Part shown: positions 1-8,067 of the stretch, one piece after another
Layout: every line of letters starts with the position of its first letter
Numbering within the stretch: position 1 is the first letter of the stretch
Assembly (NCBI GenBank): GCA_020633075.1
Contig: JACKEI010000006.1
Coordinates: 248,001-312,000, forward strand
Direction of reading: 5' to 3'
DNA from: Sandaracinaceae bacterium
GTDB taxonomy: Bacteria > Myxococcota_A > Polyangia > Polyangiales > Houyiibacteriaceae
DNA length: 64,000 nt
The notes under the pieces: model-generated
What the model saw: only the letters and a program-made list of their open reading frames with translations
Database searches by the model: none
Told to the model about the DNA's origin: nothing
Position numbers and translations under genes: made by a program

Positions 1-1
1 G

Positions 2-493
2 AACGACCCCGAGAAGACCGCACGCGCGCGCCGCGGCGGCTACTTCACGGTGGGAGACATCGGCTTCCTCGACGAGGACGGCTTCCTCTTCATCACGGAC
101 CGGGACGCGAACCTGATCGTGAGCGGGGGCGTGAACATTTACCCCGCCGAGGTGGAGGCCGTGCTGCTGACGCACCCCGCGGTGCGTGACGTCGCCGTCA
201 TCGGCGTGCCGAACGCCGAGTGGGGCGAAGAGGTAAAGGCTGTGGTGGAGTGGGCACCCGCGGCGACGCGCGACGAGAGCGCGACGAGCGCCGACGCAGG
301 CGCAGGCGCTGACCCCGCGCGGACCACGGCGATGGCCGCCCTGAGCGCCGAGCTGATCGCCTACTGCCGGGCCCGCGTCGCGCACTTCAAGTGCCCGAAG
401 AGCGTGGACATCGTCGAGCACCTGCCGCGCTTGGACAACGGTAAGCTCTACCGCGACAAGCTGCGCGCAGCGTACCGAGGAGATGCTCCATGA
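2..493 (+). CDS. Acyl-CoA synthetase (AMP-binding), C-terminal part, 5' end outside window
   Basis: The reading frame is open from the window edge, so only the last ~163 residues are present. They hold the GD-x-GF-x-DEDGF segment, the hinge-type VSGGVNIYPAEVE motif and a C-terminal LDNGKLYRDKLR, the A10-like motif whose lysine acts in adenylation. These are hallmarks of the ANL superfamily, which activates carboxylates to acyl-AMP and then acyl-CoA. An insertion rich in Ala/Asp/Ser (about residues 82-105 of the visible part) interrupts the C-terminal lid domain. The stop overlaps the start of the aldehyde dehydrogenase gene (ATGATGA), so the two are translationally coupled. The substrate cannot be told; a fatty, aromatic or terpenoid acid would fit the neighbouring oxidative genes. 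Confidence 0.9.
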   Translation, partial: NDPEKTARARRGGYFTVGDIGFLDEDGFLFITDRDANLIVSGGVNIYPAEVEAVLLTHPAVRDVAVIGVPNAEWGEEVKAVVEWAPAATRDESATSADAGAGADPARTTAMAALSAELIAYCRARVAHFKCPKSVDIVEHLPRLDNGKLYRDKLRAAYRGDAP

Positions 494-1920
494 TGCCTTT
501 GGACTTGGGTTCGTTCTACATCGACGGGGAGTGGGTAGCCGCTGGGGACGTGCCCACGCACGCGGTGGTGAACCCCGCCACCGAGGAGGTGGTCGGGCGG
601 GTGAGCCTGGGCACCAAGGCACACGTGGACCAGGCCGTGGCCGCCGCGCGCCGCGCGTTCGCGAGCTTCTCGCAGACCTCGCGCGAGGAGCGTTTGGCCT
701 TGTTGGAGCGCGTCGCCGACGCCTATGCCGCGCGCCTGCCGGAGCTGGCCGGGTCCATCAGCGCCGAGATGGGCGCGCCCATGGGCCTGGCCAGCGCAGC
801 GCAGGCGCCCGCGGGGCTGGGCCACGTGCTGCACGCCACCGAGGTGCTGCGCGCGCTGCCGCTCGAAGAGGTGCGCGGCCGCAACCTGATCGTGCGGGAG
901 CCCATCGGCGTGTGCGGCTTCATCACGCCGTGGAACTGGCCCGCCAACCAGATCATGTGCAAGGTCGCGCCAGCCCTCGCGGCGGGCTGCACCATGGTGC
1001 TGAAGCCCAGCGAGATGACGCCCAGCAACGCGGTCATCATCGCCGAGATCCTGCACGCCGCCGGCGTCCCCAGAGGCGTGTTCAACCTGGTGCACGGTGA
1101 CGGCCCCGGCGTGGGCGCCGCGCTGGCCGCGCACCCGGACATCGACCTGATCTCGTTCACCGGGTCCACGCGCGCGGGCGTGTTGGTGGCCAAGGCCGCA
1201 GCCGACTCGGTCAAGCGGGTGACGCAAGAGCTGGGCGGCAAGTCCCCCAACGTGGTGCTCGCCGACGCGGACCTCGAGGCCGCGGTGCGTCACGGGGTGG
1301 CCACGGTGCTGCGCAACAGCGGGCAGTCCTGCAACGCGCCCACGCGCATGCTGGTGCCGCGCGCGCAGCACGACGAGGCCTTGCGCATCGCCGCCAGCGC
1401 GGCGGCGGAGGTGCAGGTGGGCGACCCGTCGAGCGAGGGCGACGTGATGGGGCCCGTCTCCAACAAGAACCAGTTCGACAAGATCCAGGCGCTCATCCAG
1501 GCGGGCCTCGACGAGGGCGCGACGCTGGTGGCAGGTGGTCTCGGCCGCCCCGAGGGGCTCGCGCGCGGCTACTACGTGCGGCCCACCATCTTCGGCGGCG
1601 TGCGCAACGACATGCGCATCGCGCGCGAAGAGATCTTCGGGCCCGTGCTGTGCATCCTCCCGTACGACACGGAAGAAGAGGCCGTCGCCATCGCGAACGA
1701 CACGGAGTACGGCTTGTCCGCGTATGTGCAGGCAGGCAGCCCCGAGAGCGCCATGCGCGTGGGCCGCCAGCTGCGCGCCGGGCAGGTCCACCTCAACCAG
1801 GCGCCGGCAGATTTCAGCGCGCCCTTCGGGGGGTACAAGCAGTCCGGCAACGGACGTGAGTGGGGCGCCGAAGGCCTGCTCGAGTTCTTCGAGACCAAGG
1901 CGCTGCTGCGCCCAGCGTGA
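490..1920 (+). CDS. NAD(P)-dependent aldehyde dehydrogenase
   Basis: 476 residues, normal for the ALDH superfamily. It oxidises an aldehyde to the acid with NAD(P)+. The cofactor-binding PWNWP segment (about 147-151), the general-base Glu in ELGGKSP (E247) and the nucleophilic Cys in NSGQSCNAP (C281) are all present. The two-Met start overlaps the end of the acyl-CoA synthetase gene; the first ATG (490) is used here, and 493 is an equivalent alternative. An ALDH followed by or preceded by a CoA ligase would turn an aldehyde into an acyl-CoA. The sequence resembles the broad-specificity NAD-linked class rather than a CoA-acylating one. Confidence 0.93.
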   Translation: MMPLDLGSFYIDGEWVAAGDVPTHAVVNPATEEVVGRVSLGTKAHVDQAVAAARRAFASFSQTSREERLALLERVADAYAARLPELAGSISAEMGAPMGLASAAQAPAGLGHVLHATEVLRALPLEEVRGRNLIVREPIGVCGFITPWNWPANQIMCKVAPALAAGCTMVLKPSEMTPSNAVIIAEILHAAGVPRGVFNLVHGDGPGVGAALAAHPDIDLISFTGSTRAGVLVAKAAADSVKRVTQELGGKSPNVVLADADLEAAVRHGVATVLRNSGQSCNAPTRMLVPRAQHDEALRIAASAAAEVQVGDPSSEGDVMGPVSNKNQFDKIQALIQAGLDEGATLVAGGLGRPEGLARGYYVRPTIFGGVRNDMRIAREEIFGPVLCILPYDTEEEAVAIANDTEYGLSAYVQAGSPESAMRVGRQLRAGQVHLNQAPADFSAPFGGYKQSGNGREWGAEGLLEFFETKALLRPA

Positions 1921-1979
1921 GTCGCGCGCGACCGGCGCTTCTGGTGCGCGAATCGAGTACCCTCGGTCGCGGAGGTCCC

Positions 1980-2234
1980 ATGTCCAAGAAGCTGATCCTC
2001 GTCGCGCTCGGCATCGCTCTCGGTCTCGTCGTCGCAGCGCTCCTCATCCAACCCTCGGTCCGCGCGCAGACGGCGTATTCCGAGTGCGGCTTCCTGACGA
2101 TGCCCAACGCGTCGAACGGCGCCGAGATGGCCGGACGCCCGCCGCAGCATCCGATCCGGATCCCACCCGGCTGGACACCCGTCGGCGGCGGCACCTATCG
2201 GGACGGGCTGCCCGGTGTCGTTGTCTGCCACTGA
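1980..2234 (+). CDS. Small secreted protein, unknown function
   Basis: 84 residues. The start is the ATG behind a GGAGG-like run (cgcggaggtcccATG). The first ~28 residues form a classical signal peptide: Lys-Lys, a Leu/Val/Ala core and a cleavage site around SVRAQ. The mature part is about 55 residues, rich in Gly/Pro, with two cysteines (in ECGF and at the C-terminal VVCH) that could form a disulfide. I recognise no family. It overlaps the longest frame of the following glycosidase, though not the preferred start of that gene. Codon use matches the neighbours, so I think it is expressed. Confidence 0.6.
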   Translation: MSKKLILVALGIALGLVVAALLIQPSVRAQTAYSECGFLTMPNASNGAEMAGRPPQHPIRIPPGWTPVGGGTYRDGLPGVVVCH

Positions 2235-2280
2235 GCGCACGGCGCCGCCCGCAGCGACTGCAGCAGGAGTCGCCCGCGTC

Positions 2281-3741
2281 ATGGGCGTCTTGTGGGCGCT
2301 CGCGCTGCTCCTGGGTAACGTGGGGTGCGACGCCGGCGGCGCACCCGCGCGCTTCACGCCCGCCTGGACAGGGGTGATCGAGGGCTTCTACGGGCCTCCG
2401 TATCAGCACGCCGAGCGGCTGCAGGTCATAGAGTTCGTCGCGCAAGAGGGAATGGACACGTACCTCTACGCGCCCAAGCAGGACCCCTATCACCGCGACG
2501 AGTGGCGGGTGCCCTATCCCGCGGCCGAGGCGGCCGAGCTGCAGGCGCTGGTGGCACGGGGCCGCGAGCGAGGCGTGCGTGTCGTGCTCGCGCTGGCGCC
2601 TGGCTCCGACTACGGCGAGAGCGCGGGAGACGATCAGGCGCTGCGCACCAAGCTCGACCAGCTTCTGGACCTCGGCGCGCGCGACCTGTGCGTGCTCTTC
2701 GATGACGTGCCGAGCGACTCGCCGCTCGTGGACCCCGCCGCTCAGGTGGCCGTGCTACGGCTGGCCTACCACCACGTGCGCGGGCGCGAGCCGGGGGCGA
2801 CCGTGTGCTTCATCGGGCCCTACTACTTCGGCACCGCAGAGCAGCTGGCGAGCGGCATGACGCCGCCCTTCCCGTTCACCTACGAGCACACGTCGGACGA
2901 GTACTACGCCGCCTATCGCGCGCTGCCTCGCGACATGCCCATCCTGTGGACCGGCGCGCACGTGGTCCCGGCCGAGCTGAGCGGTGAGCAAGCGCGCGCC
3001 ATGCGGCGCCACGTGGACCGGCCGCTGCTGCTCTGGGACAACCTGCCCGTCAACGACGTGGTGCTGGCAGGTGACGTGTTCTTGGGGCCGTGGCAGCGCC
3101 CGGGGGCTGCGCTGGTGGCAGAGGCCGACGGCGTGCTGCTGAACCTGGGGACGCAGCCGCGCGCCAGCCTGGTCATGGTGGGGGCGGCTGCGCACCAAAT
3201 GCGCGACGGGCTCGACGCAGACACGGCGTGGGCCCGCGGCGCCGCGGACGTGGACGCGTTCCTCGAGAGCGGCGACGTGCTGCAGCGGCTCGCGGCGTAC
3301 TACCGGGCACACCCCCTGCTGCCGGACACACGCGACGCCATTGCGCTGCAGGCGCGCATGGACGCGTGGTGGGCACAGCCCGACGTCAACAGCGAGGCCG
3401 CGCTGCGCGACGAGCTCACGCTGGCCATGACGCTCGCAGATGACGTCGCCGCGCTCGCGGACCCCACGCTGGCCGCAGAGCTCGCGCCAGCGGCGAGCAG
3501 CCTGCGCGAGGCCGCCAGCGTTGCACTCGACGCCTTGGACGCCGTGCTGGTCTCGCGCGCTGGTGGCGCCCCTGACGCGCCCACGCTCACGCAGCGGCGC
3601 GCCGACCTGCGCAGCCTGCGGCCGCAGCCTGGTGGCCACGCACCGCTGCCCAACATCGTGCTGCGCTTCCTGAGCGATGCGCCGCCCGTGCGCGTGGACG
3701 TCTTCGGAGGCTTCGTGGACCGCGCGCTGACCGAGCTCTGA
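2281..3741 (+). CDS. GH84-type beta-N-acetylglucosaminidase (NAGidase/hyaluronidase-like)
   Basis: The N-terminal third matches the GH84 catalytic barrel: GVIEGFYGPPYQHAERL, TYLYAPKQDPYHRDEWR and LFDDVP, the last carrying the adjacent Asp pair used in substrate-assisted hydrolysis of GlcNAc residues. The family acts on O-GlcNAc, hyaluronan or chitin-type sugars. The frame is open from 2215. I prefer the ATG at 2281 because it begins a hydrophobic export signal (MGVLWALALLLG) followed by GC-D, a possible lipoprotein site, although the residue at -3 is atypical. At 486 residues it is shorter than the multidomain clostridial enzymes and seems to have only the catalytic and a helical C-terminal region. 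It is probably secreted and used for scavenging. Confidence 0.88.
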   Translation: MGVLWALALLLGNVGCDAGGAPARFTPAWTGVIEGFYGPPYQHAERLQVIEFVAQEGMDTYLYAPKQDPYHRDEWRVPYPAAEAAELQALVARGRERGVRVVLALAPGSDYGESAGDDQALRTKLDQLLDLGARDLCVLFDDVPSDSPLVDPAAQVAVLRLAYHHVRGREPGATVCFIGPYYFGTAEQLASGMTPPFPFTYEHTSDEYYAAYRALPRDMPILWTGAHVVPAELSGEQARAMRRHVDRPLLLWDNLPVNDVVLAGDVFLGPWQRPGAALVAEADGVLLNLGTQPRASLVMVGAAAHQMRDGLDADTAWARGAADVDAFLESGDVLQRLAAYYRAHPLLPDTRDAIALQARMDAWWAQPDVNSEAALRDELTLAMTLADDVAALADPTLAAELAPAASSLREAASVALDALDAVLVSRAGGAPDAPTLTQRRADLRSLRPQPGGHAPLPNIVLRFLSDAPPVRVDVFGGFVDRALTEL

Positions 3742-3881
3742 AGGGCTGGGCGCGTCCCCGCATGAGGGTGGCGCCGCCTCATCGGCGCCGTCTGCGGACA
3801 TTGTGTGGGACACGCGGCGCGGATAGGATGCCCGAACGGAGTGCGATGCGCAGCGCGCCACGCTCCACGAGGGAGGCCCAC

Positions 3882-4337
3882 ATGAGCACGAAGGCGCACC
3901 AGCTTCACACCGCCGACCAGACGTTGAGCAACGATGAAGGGCGCTTCGACGCGTATCGGCCCGCGCCGGGCGTGTTGATCACCGAAGTGGTGGGCTATCT
4001 CGCGCACGAGTTCGCGCTGGCTCTCATCACGCACCTGGACGCCATCCGGGCAAGCGGCCAGCGCGCGCTGCAGTTCCACGACTGGTTTGCGGTGACGGGC
4101 TACGACATCCGCGCGCAGCGTGACCTGACCGCCTGGCACGCGAAGCACCGCGTGGACGTAGAGGGACTCGAGATTGGCGTGCGCTCCGCGATGCTGCGCA
4201 TGGGCGTGACCGTCGCCAACGTGCCGCTGCGCGGCCTGATCAAGCTGCACGAGGACGAGCTGGCCTTCAGCTCCGCTGCACGCAACGGCATTCTCAGCCG
4301 GCGCGTGCGCGCCCCACACGCGAGCGGCTCCCTCTAG
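3882..4337 (+). CDS. STAS/SpoIIAA-like protein, unknown function
   Basis: 151 residues from the ATG behind GAGGGAGGCC; an upstream in-frame Met (3762) lacks a ribosome site. The pattern of a beta-rich first half, an amphipathic helix with a Trp, then a beta-helix repeat resembles the small STAS-like proteins that are abundant in Polyangia. Similar layouts occur in this window at 42662-43159 and 44011-44427. No catalytic motif is visible. The family link is weak and rests on size, predicted fold and hydrophobic pattern only. It stands alone between the glycosidase and the DUF5131 module. Confidence 0.6.
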   Translation: MSTKAHQLHTADQTLSNDEGRFDAYRPAPGVLITEVVGYLAHEFALALITHLDAIRASGQRALQFHDWFAVTGYDIRAQRDLTAWHAKHRVDVEGLEIGVRSAMLRMGVTVANVPLRGLIKLHEDELAFSSAARNGILSRRVRAPHASGSL

Positions 4338-4417
4338 TTCGTCAGGGCCCCGAGAAGCGCCGATTCGGTCTAGACCCAGTGGCTCTCGAGTGCTACTCAT
4401 CCGTTCAGGTTCAAGGC

Positions 4418-5194
4418 ATGAGTGACGGCAGCGCGATCGAGTGGACAGACGCAACGTGGAACCCTGTACGGGGGTGCACAAAGGTATCGCCAGGGTGCAA
4501 GCACTGCTATGCGGAGACGTTTGCCGAGCGATGGCGGGGCATTCCCGACCACCCCTACGGGCAGGGCTTCGATCTTCGTCTGGTGCCGGAGAAGCTCGGC
4601 GAGCCGCTGCGCTGGAAGCGACCGAGACGCATCTTCGTGAACTCCATGAGCGACCTGTTTCAAGAGGGCGTCGGCGACGGGTTCATTCGCCAAGTGTTCG
4701 AGACGATGGACGCCGCCAACTGGCACACCTACCAGCTCCTCACCAAGAGAGCCGAGCGTCTGCAAGCCGTGACGTCCGTGCTTCCGCGCGAGCTGGTGCA
4801 CCAGGCCCACATCTGGCTTGGTGTCAGCGTCGAAGACCGGCGCTACGGCCTCCCGCGCATCGGCCAACTGAGAGCTACGCCGGCTGCAGTGCGCTTCTTG
4901 TCCGTCGAACCCTTGCTGGAAGACCTTGGTGAGCTCGATCTCTCCGACATCCACTGGGTCATTGTAGGTGGGGAGAGCGGTCCAGGCGCACGGCCCATGC
5001 GCCCGGAGTGGGTGGAATCGATTCAGCGGCAATGTCGGGCGCAGCGCGTCCCCTTCTTCTTCAAGCAGTGGGGCGGCGTCCAGAAGAGCAAAGCTGGACG
5101 TGAGCTCGGCGGGCGCACCTGGGATGAGTTCCCCAAGCAGCGCCACAAGACGAGTAGGGCGAGCAGCCGCCGAGAGCTGGTCGTGCTCGAGTAG
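4418..5194 (+). CDS. DUF5131 / phage Gp37-Gp68 family three-Cys-motif protein
   Basis: 258 residues. The N-terminus IEWTDATWNPVRGCT with Cys-x6-Cys-x2-Cys (GCTKVSPGCKHC) is the signature of the DUF5131 family (Pfam PF07505), named from mycobacteriophage Gp37/Gp68. The three cysteines suggest an Fe-S cluster like that of radical-SAM enzymes, although the spacing is not the standard CxxxCxxC. Further family marks are RIFVNSMSDLFQEGV, WLGVSVED, FLSVEPLLE and VGGESGPGARPM. The start is chosen at MSDGSAIEW, where family members begin; the frame is open from 4379. The gene lies 23 nt before its usual partner, tcmP. The DNA is less GC-rich than its surroundings, suggesting acquisition by transfer. 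The biochemical role is not established. Confidence 0.92.
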   Translation: MSDGSAIEWTDATWNPVRGCTKVSPGCKHCYAETFAERWRGIPDHPYGQGFDLRLVPEKLGEPLRWKRPRRIFVNSMSDLFQEGVGDGFIRQVFETMDAANWHTYQLLTKRAERLQAVTSVLPRELVHQAHIWLGVSVEDRRYGLPRIGQLRATPAAVRFLSVEPLLEDLGELDLSDIHWVIVGGESGPGARPMRPEWVESIQRQCRAQRVPFFFKQWGGVQKSKAGRELGGRTWDEFPKQRHKTSRASSRRELVVLE

Positions 5195-5217
5195 GCAGGA
5201 CGGGACGCGGAGGGGGA

Positions 5218-6384
5218 ATGGACGACTTGTACGACGGGCGCGAACAAAGCGCCGCGAAGCATCAGATTCTCAGGACCTACTTGCAGCGCCTGGCGTTCAA
5301 GGTCGGCCAGGCTTTCGGGGAAGGCGTCACTATCAACTATGTCGATGCCTTTGCTGGTCCATGGGGGGCGCGGTCGGAGTCGCTAGAAGACTCGTCACCC
5401 GGAATTGCCCTCGCGACCCTGCTCGGCGTTCGAAGGGAACTCGCGAAGATGGGGAAGCAGATCGCCGTCCGCGCCTTCTTCGTTTCACGTTCCGACGACG
5501 GCGTGCAGCAGCTGCGTCGACTCGAGAAGCTCTTCCCGGATGTAACGGTGGAGATCCACAAAGGCACGTTCGAGGAAGCGCTGCCGGCTGTGCACGCGTT
5601 CGTAGCGTGCGGGGCCCGTCCGTTCTCCTTCTTGTTCCTCGACCCGACGGGATGGACCGGGTTTCCCTTGAAGACCATCGCGCCGCTGCTTCGGTCCGAG
5701 TCGAACGAGGTCCTCATCAATTTCATGTTGGGGCACATTCGACGGTTCGCGGACCCGGAAGGCGCCACCCACTCTGAGTCCATCGAGGCCCTCTACGGTG
5801 ACCGTACGTGCCGCGACGAATGGGCGGGGCTGGACGGATCCGAACGCGACGAGCAGATAGTTGCCGCCTATTGCCGACGGATCACGCAAGCCGGTTCCTA
5901 CAGCTATTGTGTGAGCGCACCCATCTTCAAACCGACTGAGGACCGAGAAGTCTTTCGCTTGATCTACGGAACGCGAAACCTCGTCGGGCTGACCACCTTT
6001 CGAGAGGCCGAGGCCAGAGGTCTGGCCGCGCAGAAGGTGCGGCGCGCCGGAGCGAAGCAACGAAAGCGCGAGACGAAACACTCGACACGCGAGCTCTTCT
6101 CTCCACAGGAGATGGAACCGTCCCGAACGCACGAAGATGACGTGCGTGCCGGTCATCTCCGGCGCGCGCGCGCCCACCTCGATGAGCTGGTCGTCCGCCA
6201 GCACATCACGGACTGGGACGAGCTCGTCGCCGCTGCTCTCCAGTTTCCGCTGGTGTGCGAGGCCGACGTGAAGGAGTGGCTCAAGGAACAGCAGCACGCT
6301 GGGGTTCTGGAGGTCCTCGGCCTGGCTGGCCGGGAGTCCGTCCCCAAGGTGCATCGCGGCCACACTGTGCGGCGAGTGCGGTAG
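5218..6384 (+). CDS. tcmP: Three-Cys-motif partner protein TcmP
   Basis: 388 residues, with a strong ribosome site (GGAGGGGGA) five bases upstream. The N-terminal domain has the TcmP marks: Lys-His-x-Ile-Leu near residue 15, then INYVDAFAGPWG, FLFLDPTGWTG and VLINFMLGHIRRF. The DAFAGPxG and DPTGW segments resemble motif I and motif IV of Rossmann methyltransferases, so a nucleotide- or SAM-binding fold is likely, but this is inference. The last ~90 residues are charged and end in a winged-helix-like segment (DVKEWLKEQQHAGVLE). The family is defined by co-occurrence with DUF5131, as seen here. Same lower-GC composition as its partner. Confidence 0.9.
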   Translation: MDDLYDGREQSAAKHQILRTYLQRLAFKVGQAFGEGVTINYVDAFAGPWGARSESLEDSSPGIALATLLGVRRELAKMGKQIAVRAFFVSRSDDGVQQLRRLEKLFPDVTVEIHKGTFEEALPAVHAFVACGARPFSFLFLDPTGWTGFPLKTIAPLLRSESNEVLINFMLGHIRRFADPEGATHSESIEALYGDRTCRDEWAGLDGSERDEQIVAAYCRRITQAGSYSYCVSAPIFKPTEDREVFRLIYGTRNLVGLTTFREAEARGLAAQKVRRAGAKQRKRETKHSTRELFSPQEMEPSRTHEDDVRAGHLRRARAHLDELVVRQHITDWDELVAAALQFPLVCEADVKEWLKEQQHAGVLEVLGLAGRESVPKVHRGHTVRRVR

Positions 6385-6457
6385 GCCCGCTCGGGTTGCG
6401 CGAGGCCCGCTAGAGTCGCGAACACGCTGCCGGCCCGCCCTCGCGGCCCGGGAGTGT

Positions 6458-7015
6458 TCACTTCACGTGCAAGAACAGTCCACGCGCCTCGGCGTGCAAG
6501 GTCTCGGCCTGCTCGTCACCGGCGCCCTCTGCAGGGGTGGTGATGGTGCAACCCACCGAGATCTTGCGGCCGTTGACCTCGGTCACGCGGCCCACCACCA
6601 GCACCCACACGTTGGTGGGCACGTACGCACGAAAGTCGATGTTCAGGTTGAGCGAGACCACGGGCATGCCCGTGAGCCAGCCGGTGGTGCCGCTCACGTC
6701 GTCCAGCACCGTGGCGATGGCGCCTCCGTGAGCGATGCCGGGGCGGCCCTCAGCCTCGCGGCCGAAGCAGGTGATGGCGCTCAGCGTCCGGCGCGCGCGG
6801 TCCACGTAGTAGCGCGTGTCCACCCGCTCGCCGCTGGGGTTGGCGTGCAGCCAGTTCTGCTGCTGGTTGTTGGGCTTGCCCAAGAGCTCGTAGCGCGGGT
6901 CGGCCATGAGCGCGCAGGCCCAGGCGGGCAGCGGCGGGTGCGCCGGGTGCACGGGGCGAGCTTCGGTCACCGGCGGGGGGTCCCCGGCACCTTTCATGTC
7001 CCTCGCGCCGCTCAT
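6458..7015 (-). CDS. PaaI-family hotdog-fold thioesterase
   Basis: 185 residues. It has the hotdog core with the GIAHGGAIATVLDDVSG motif (the HGG-x3-x-LxD pattern of the PaaI/4HBT group), followed by the long beta strands VVSLNLNIDFRAYVP and RKISVGCTI. Such enzymes hydrolyse acyl-CoA thioesters and relieve CoA trapping in catabolic pathways. The start ATG overlaps the stop of the upstream DapB-like gene (ATGA). The frame stays open well upstream, but only by running antisense through the DapB-like gene. It is the last gene of the nine-gene minus-strand operon. Confidence 0.88.
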   Translation of the reverse strand: MSGARDMKGAGDPPPVTEARPVHPAHPPLPAWACALMADPRYELLGKPNNQQQNWLHANPSGERVDTRYYVDRARRTLSAITCFGREAEGRPGIAHGGAIATVLDDVSGTTGWLTGMPVVSLNLNIDFRAYVPTNVWVLVVGRVTEVNGRKISVGCTITTPAEGAGDEQAETLHAEARGLFLHVK

Positions 7016-8067
7016 GGCTGCAGCCTCAGCATGCGTCCGAGGGGCAGGTCCGTGGGGGACAGCAGCCCCGGCTTGGCGGCGCACACGAAGGGGATGGCGT
7101 TGATGGCCTTGGTGCCCGTGGCCCACGTGCCCAGGAGGTCGTTGTCCGCGTAGATCTCGTGCGTGAGGCGGCTGCCCGGCGTCCCGCGCACGTCCACCTC
7201 GATCCACCCCTGCCGCGGCCCACCTGCGAGCCACTCCGGCCGCACGTACTCTCTGCCCAGCAGGAAGCGCAGCTCGATGGTGGCGACTGGCATGCCCTGG
7301 TGCGTGGTGGAGGCCTTGATCAACAGCCCGCCCATGGTGCCCTTCTTCACCACGATCTTGTCGTCGTAGTCCAAGAGCGAGGGCTCGAACTCGTACTCGA
7401 AGCCGACGCCGTCGTGAGGCAGGCCCAGCTCCTCGCACAGCAGCGTGGTCACCTCCTGCAGGCTGCGCGCGAAGATACCGTAGGCGCCGCTGCTCGCGGC
7501 CATCTCCGCCTCGGTCTTGCCAAAGCCGAACATCGCGAGGAACACCGGGCTGAGCGAGTCCTGGGGCTCGCAGGTCTTGATGTAGATGCTGTCCACCTGC
7601 GTACAGATGGAGGAACCCAAGAGCGCCAGCTCGTAGCTGAGGCCGGGGTTCAGGCCTGTCCCGTAGAGCGACGACTGCCCCTGCTCGCAAGCCGCCACGA
7701 TGGCGGGGTACACGGAGCGCCCCTTGGGGTTCCAGCCCGCGATGATGCTGATGACGTTCTTGCCGCTCGCGAGGATGGGCACGATCTCGCCGTAGCGCTC
7801 GGTGGGTGGGTTGTAGAGCACGCAGTCGGCGTCCATGGCCAAGAGCTGCGCCATGTCGTTGGTGCACCGCACGCCCAGCGGCGCGATGCCCGCGAGCACG
7901 CCCGCGTCTACGCCCACCTTGTCCTCGCGGTGCACGAAGGCCCCCACCAGCTCCATGGTCGGGCACGCGGCGACCACACGGATCTGATGACGCGCGATCT
8001 CGCCCGTGTACCACTGGATGATCTTGAGCTTCTTGGAGCTGGTCGCGCTCATGACCGCTCCGCTCAT
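7012..8067 (-). CDS. Dihydrodipicolinate-reductase-like NAD(P)-binding protein
   Basis: 351 residues with an N-terminal Rossmann segment (LKIIQWYTGEIARHQIR) and a C-terminal domain of the DapB-like / 2,4-diaminopentanoate-dehydrogenase-like family. That family is common in gene clusters for steroid and aromatic catabolism in actinobacteria and proteobacteria. True DapB is shorter and its substrate-binding motif is not evident, so a lysine-biosynthesis role is unlikely. The start at 8067 overlaps the stop of the aldehyde dehydrogenase (ATGA). A second in-frame ATG at 8052 is an alternative. The substrate is unknown; reduction or oxidation of a pathway intermediate is inferred from operon position. 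Confidence 0.8.
   Translation of the reverse strand: MSGAVMSATSSKKLKIIQWYTGEIARHQIRVVAACPTMELVGAFVHREDKVGVDAGVLAGIAPLGVRCTNDMAQLLAMDADCVLYNPPTERYGEIVPILASGKNVISIIAGWNPKGRSVYPAIVAACEQGQSSLYGTGLNPGLSYELALLGSSICTQVDSIYIKTCEPQDSLSPVFLAMFGFGKTEAEMAASSGAYGIFARSLQEVTTLLCEELGLPHDGVGFEYEFEPSLLDYDDKIVVKKGTMGGLLIKASTTHQGMPVATIELRFLLGREYVRPEWLAGGPRQGWIEVDVRGTPGSRLTHEIYADNDLLGTWATGTKAINAIPFVCAAKPGLLSPTDLPLGRMLRLQP

Noticed and set aside
448..1791. Long minus-strand frame opposite the aldehyde dehydrogenase
   Set aside because: Arg/His/Val-rich shadow product of a GC-rich gene; no motif, and the plus strand encodes a full ALDH with catalytic residues. The same applies to long antisense frames at 2755-3861, 8142-9929, 9496-11457, 20137-22020, 31224-33119, 35056-37332, 44976-47366 and 52175-54661.
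6385..6457. GC-rich inverted elements between tcmP and the thioesterase gene as a terminator
   Set aside because: No perfect stem with T-run; only short CGGCCC-type matches that are expected in such GC-rich DNA.
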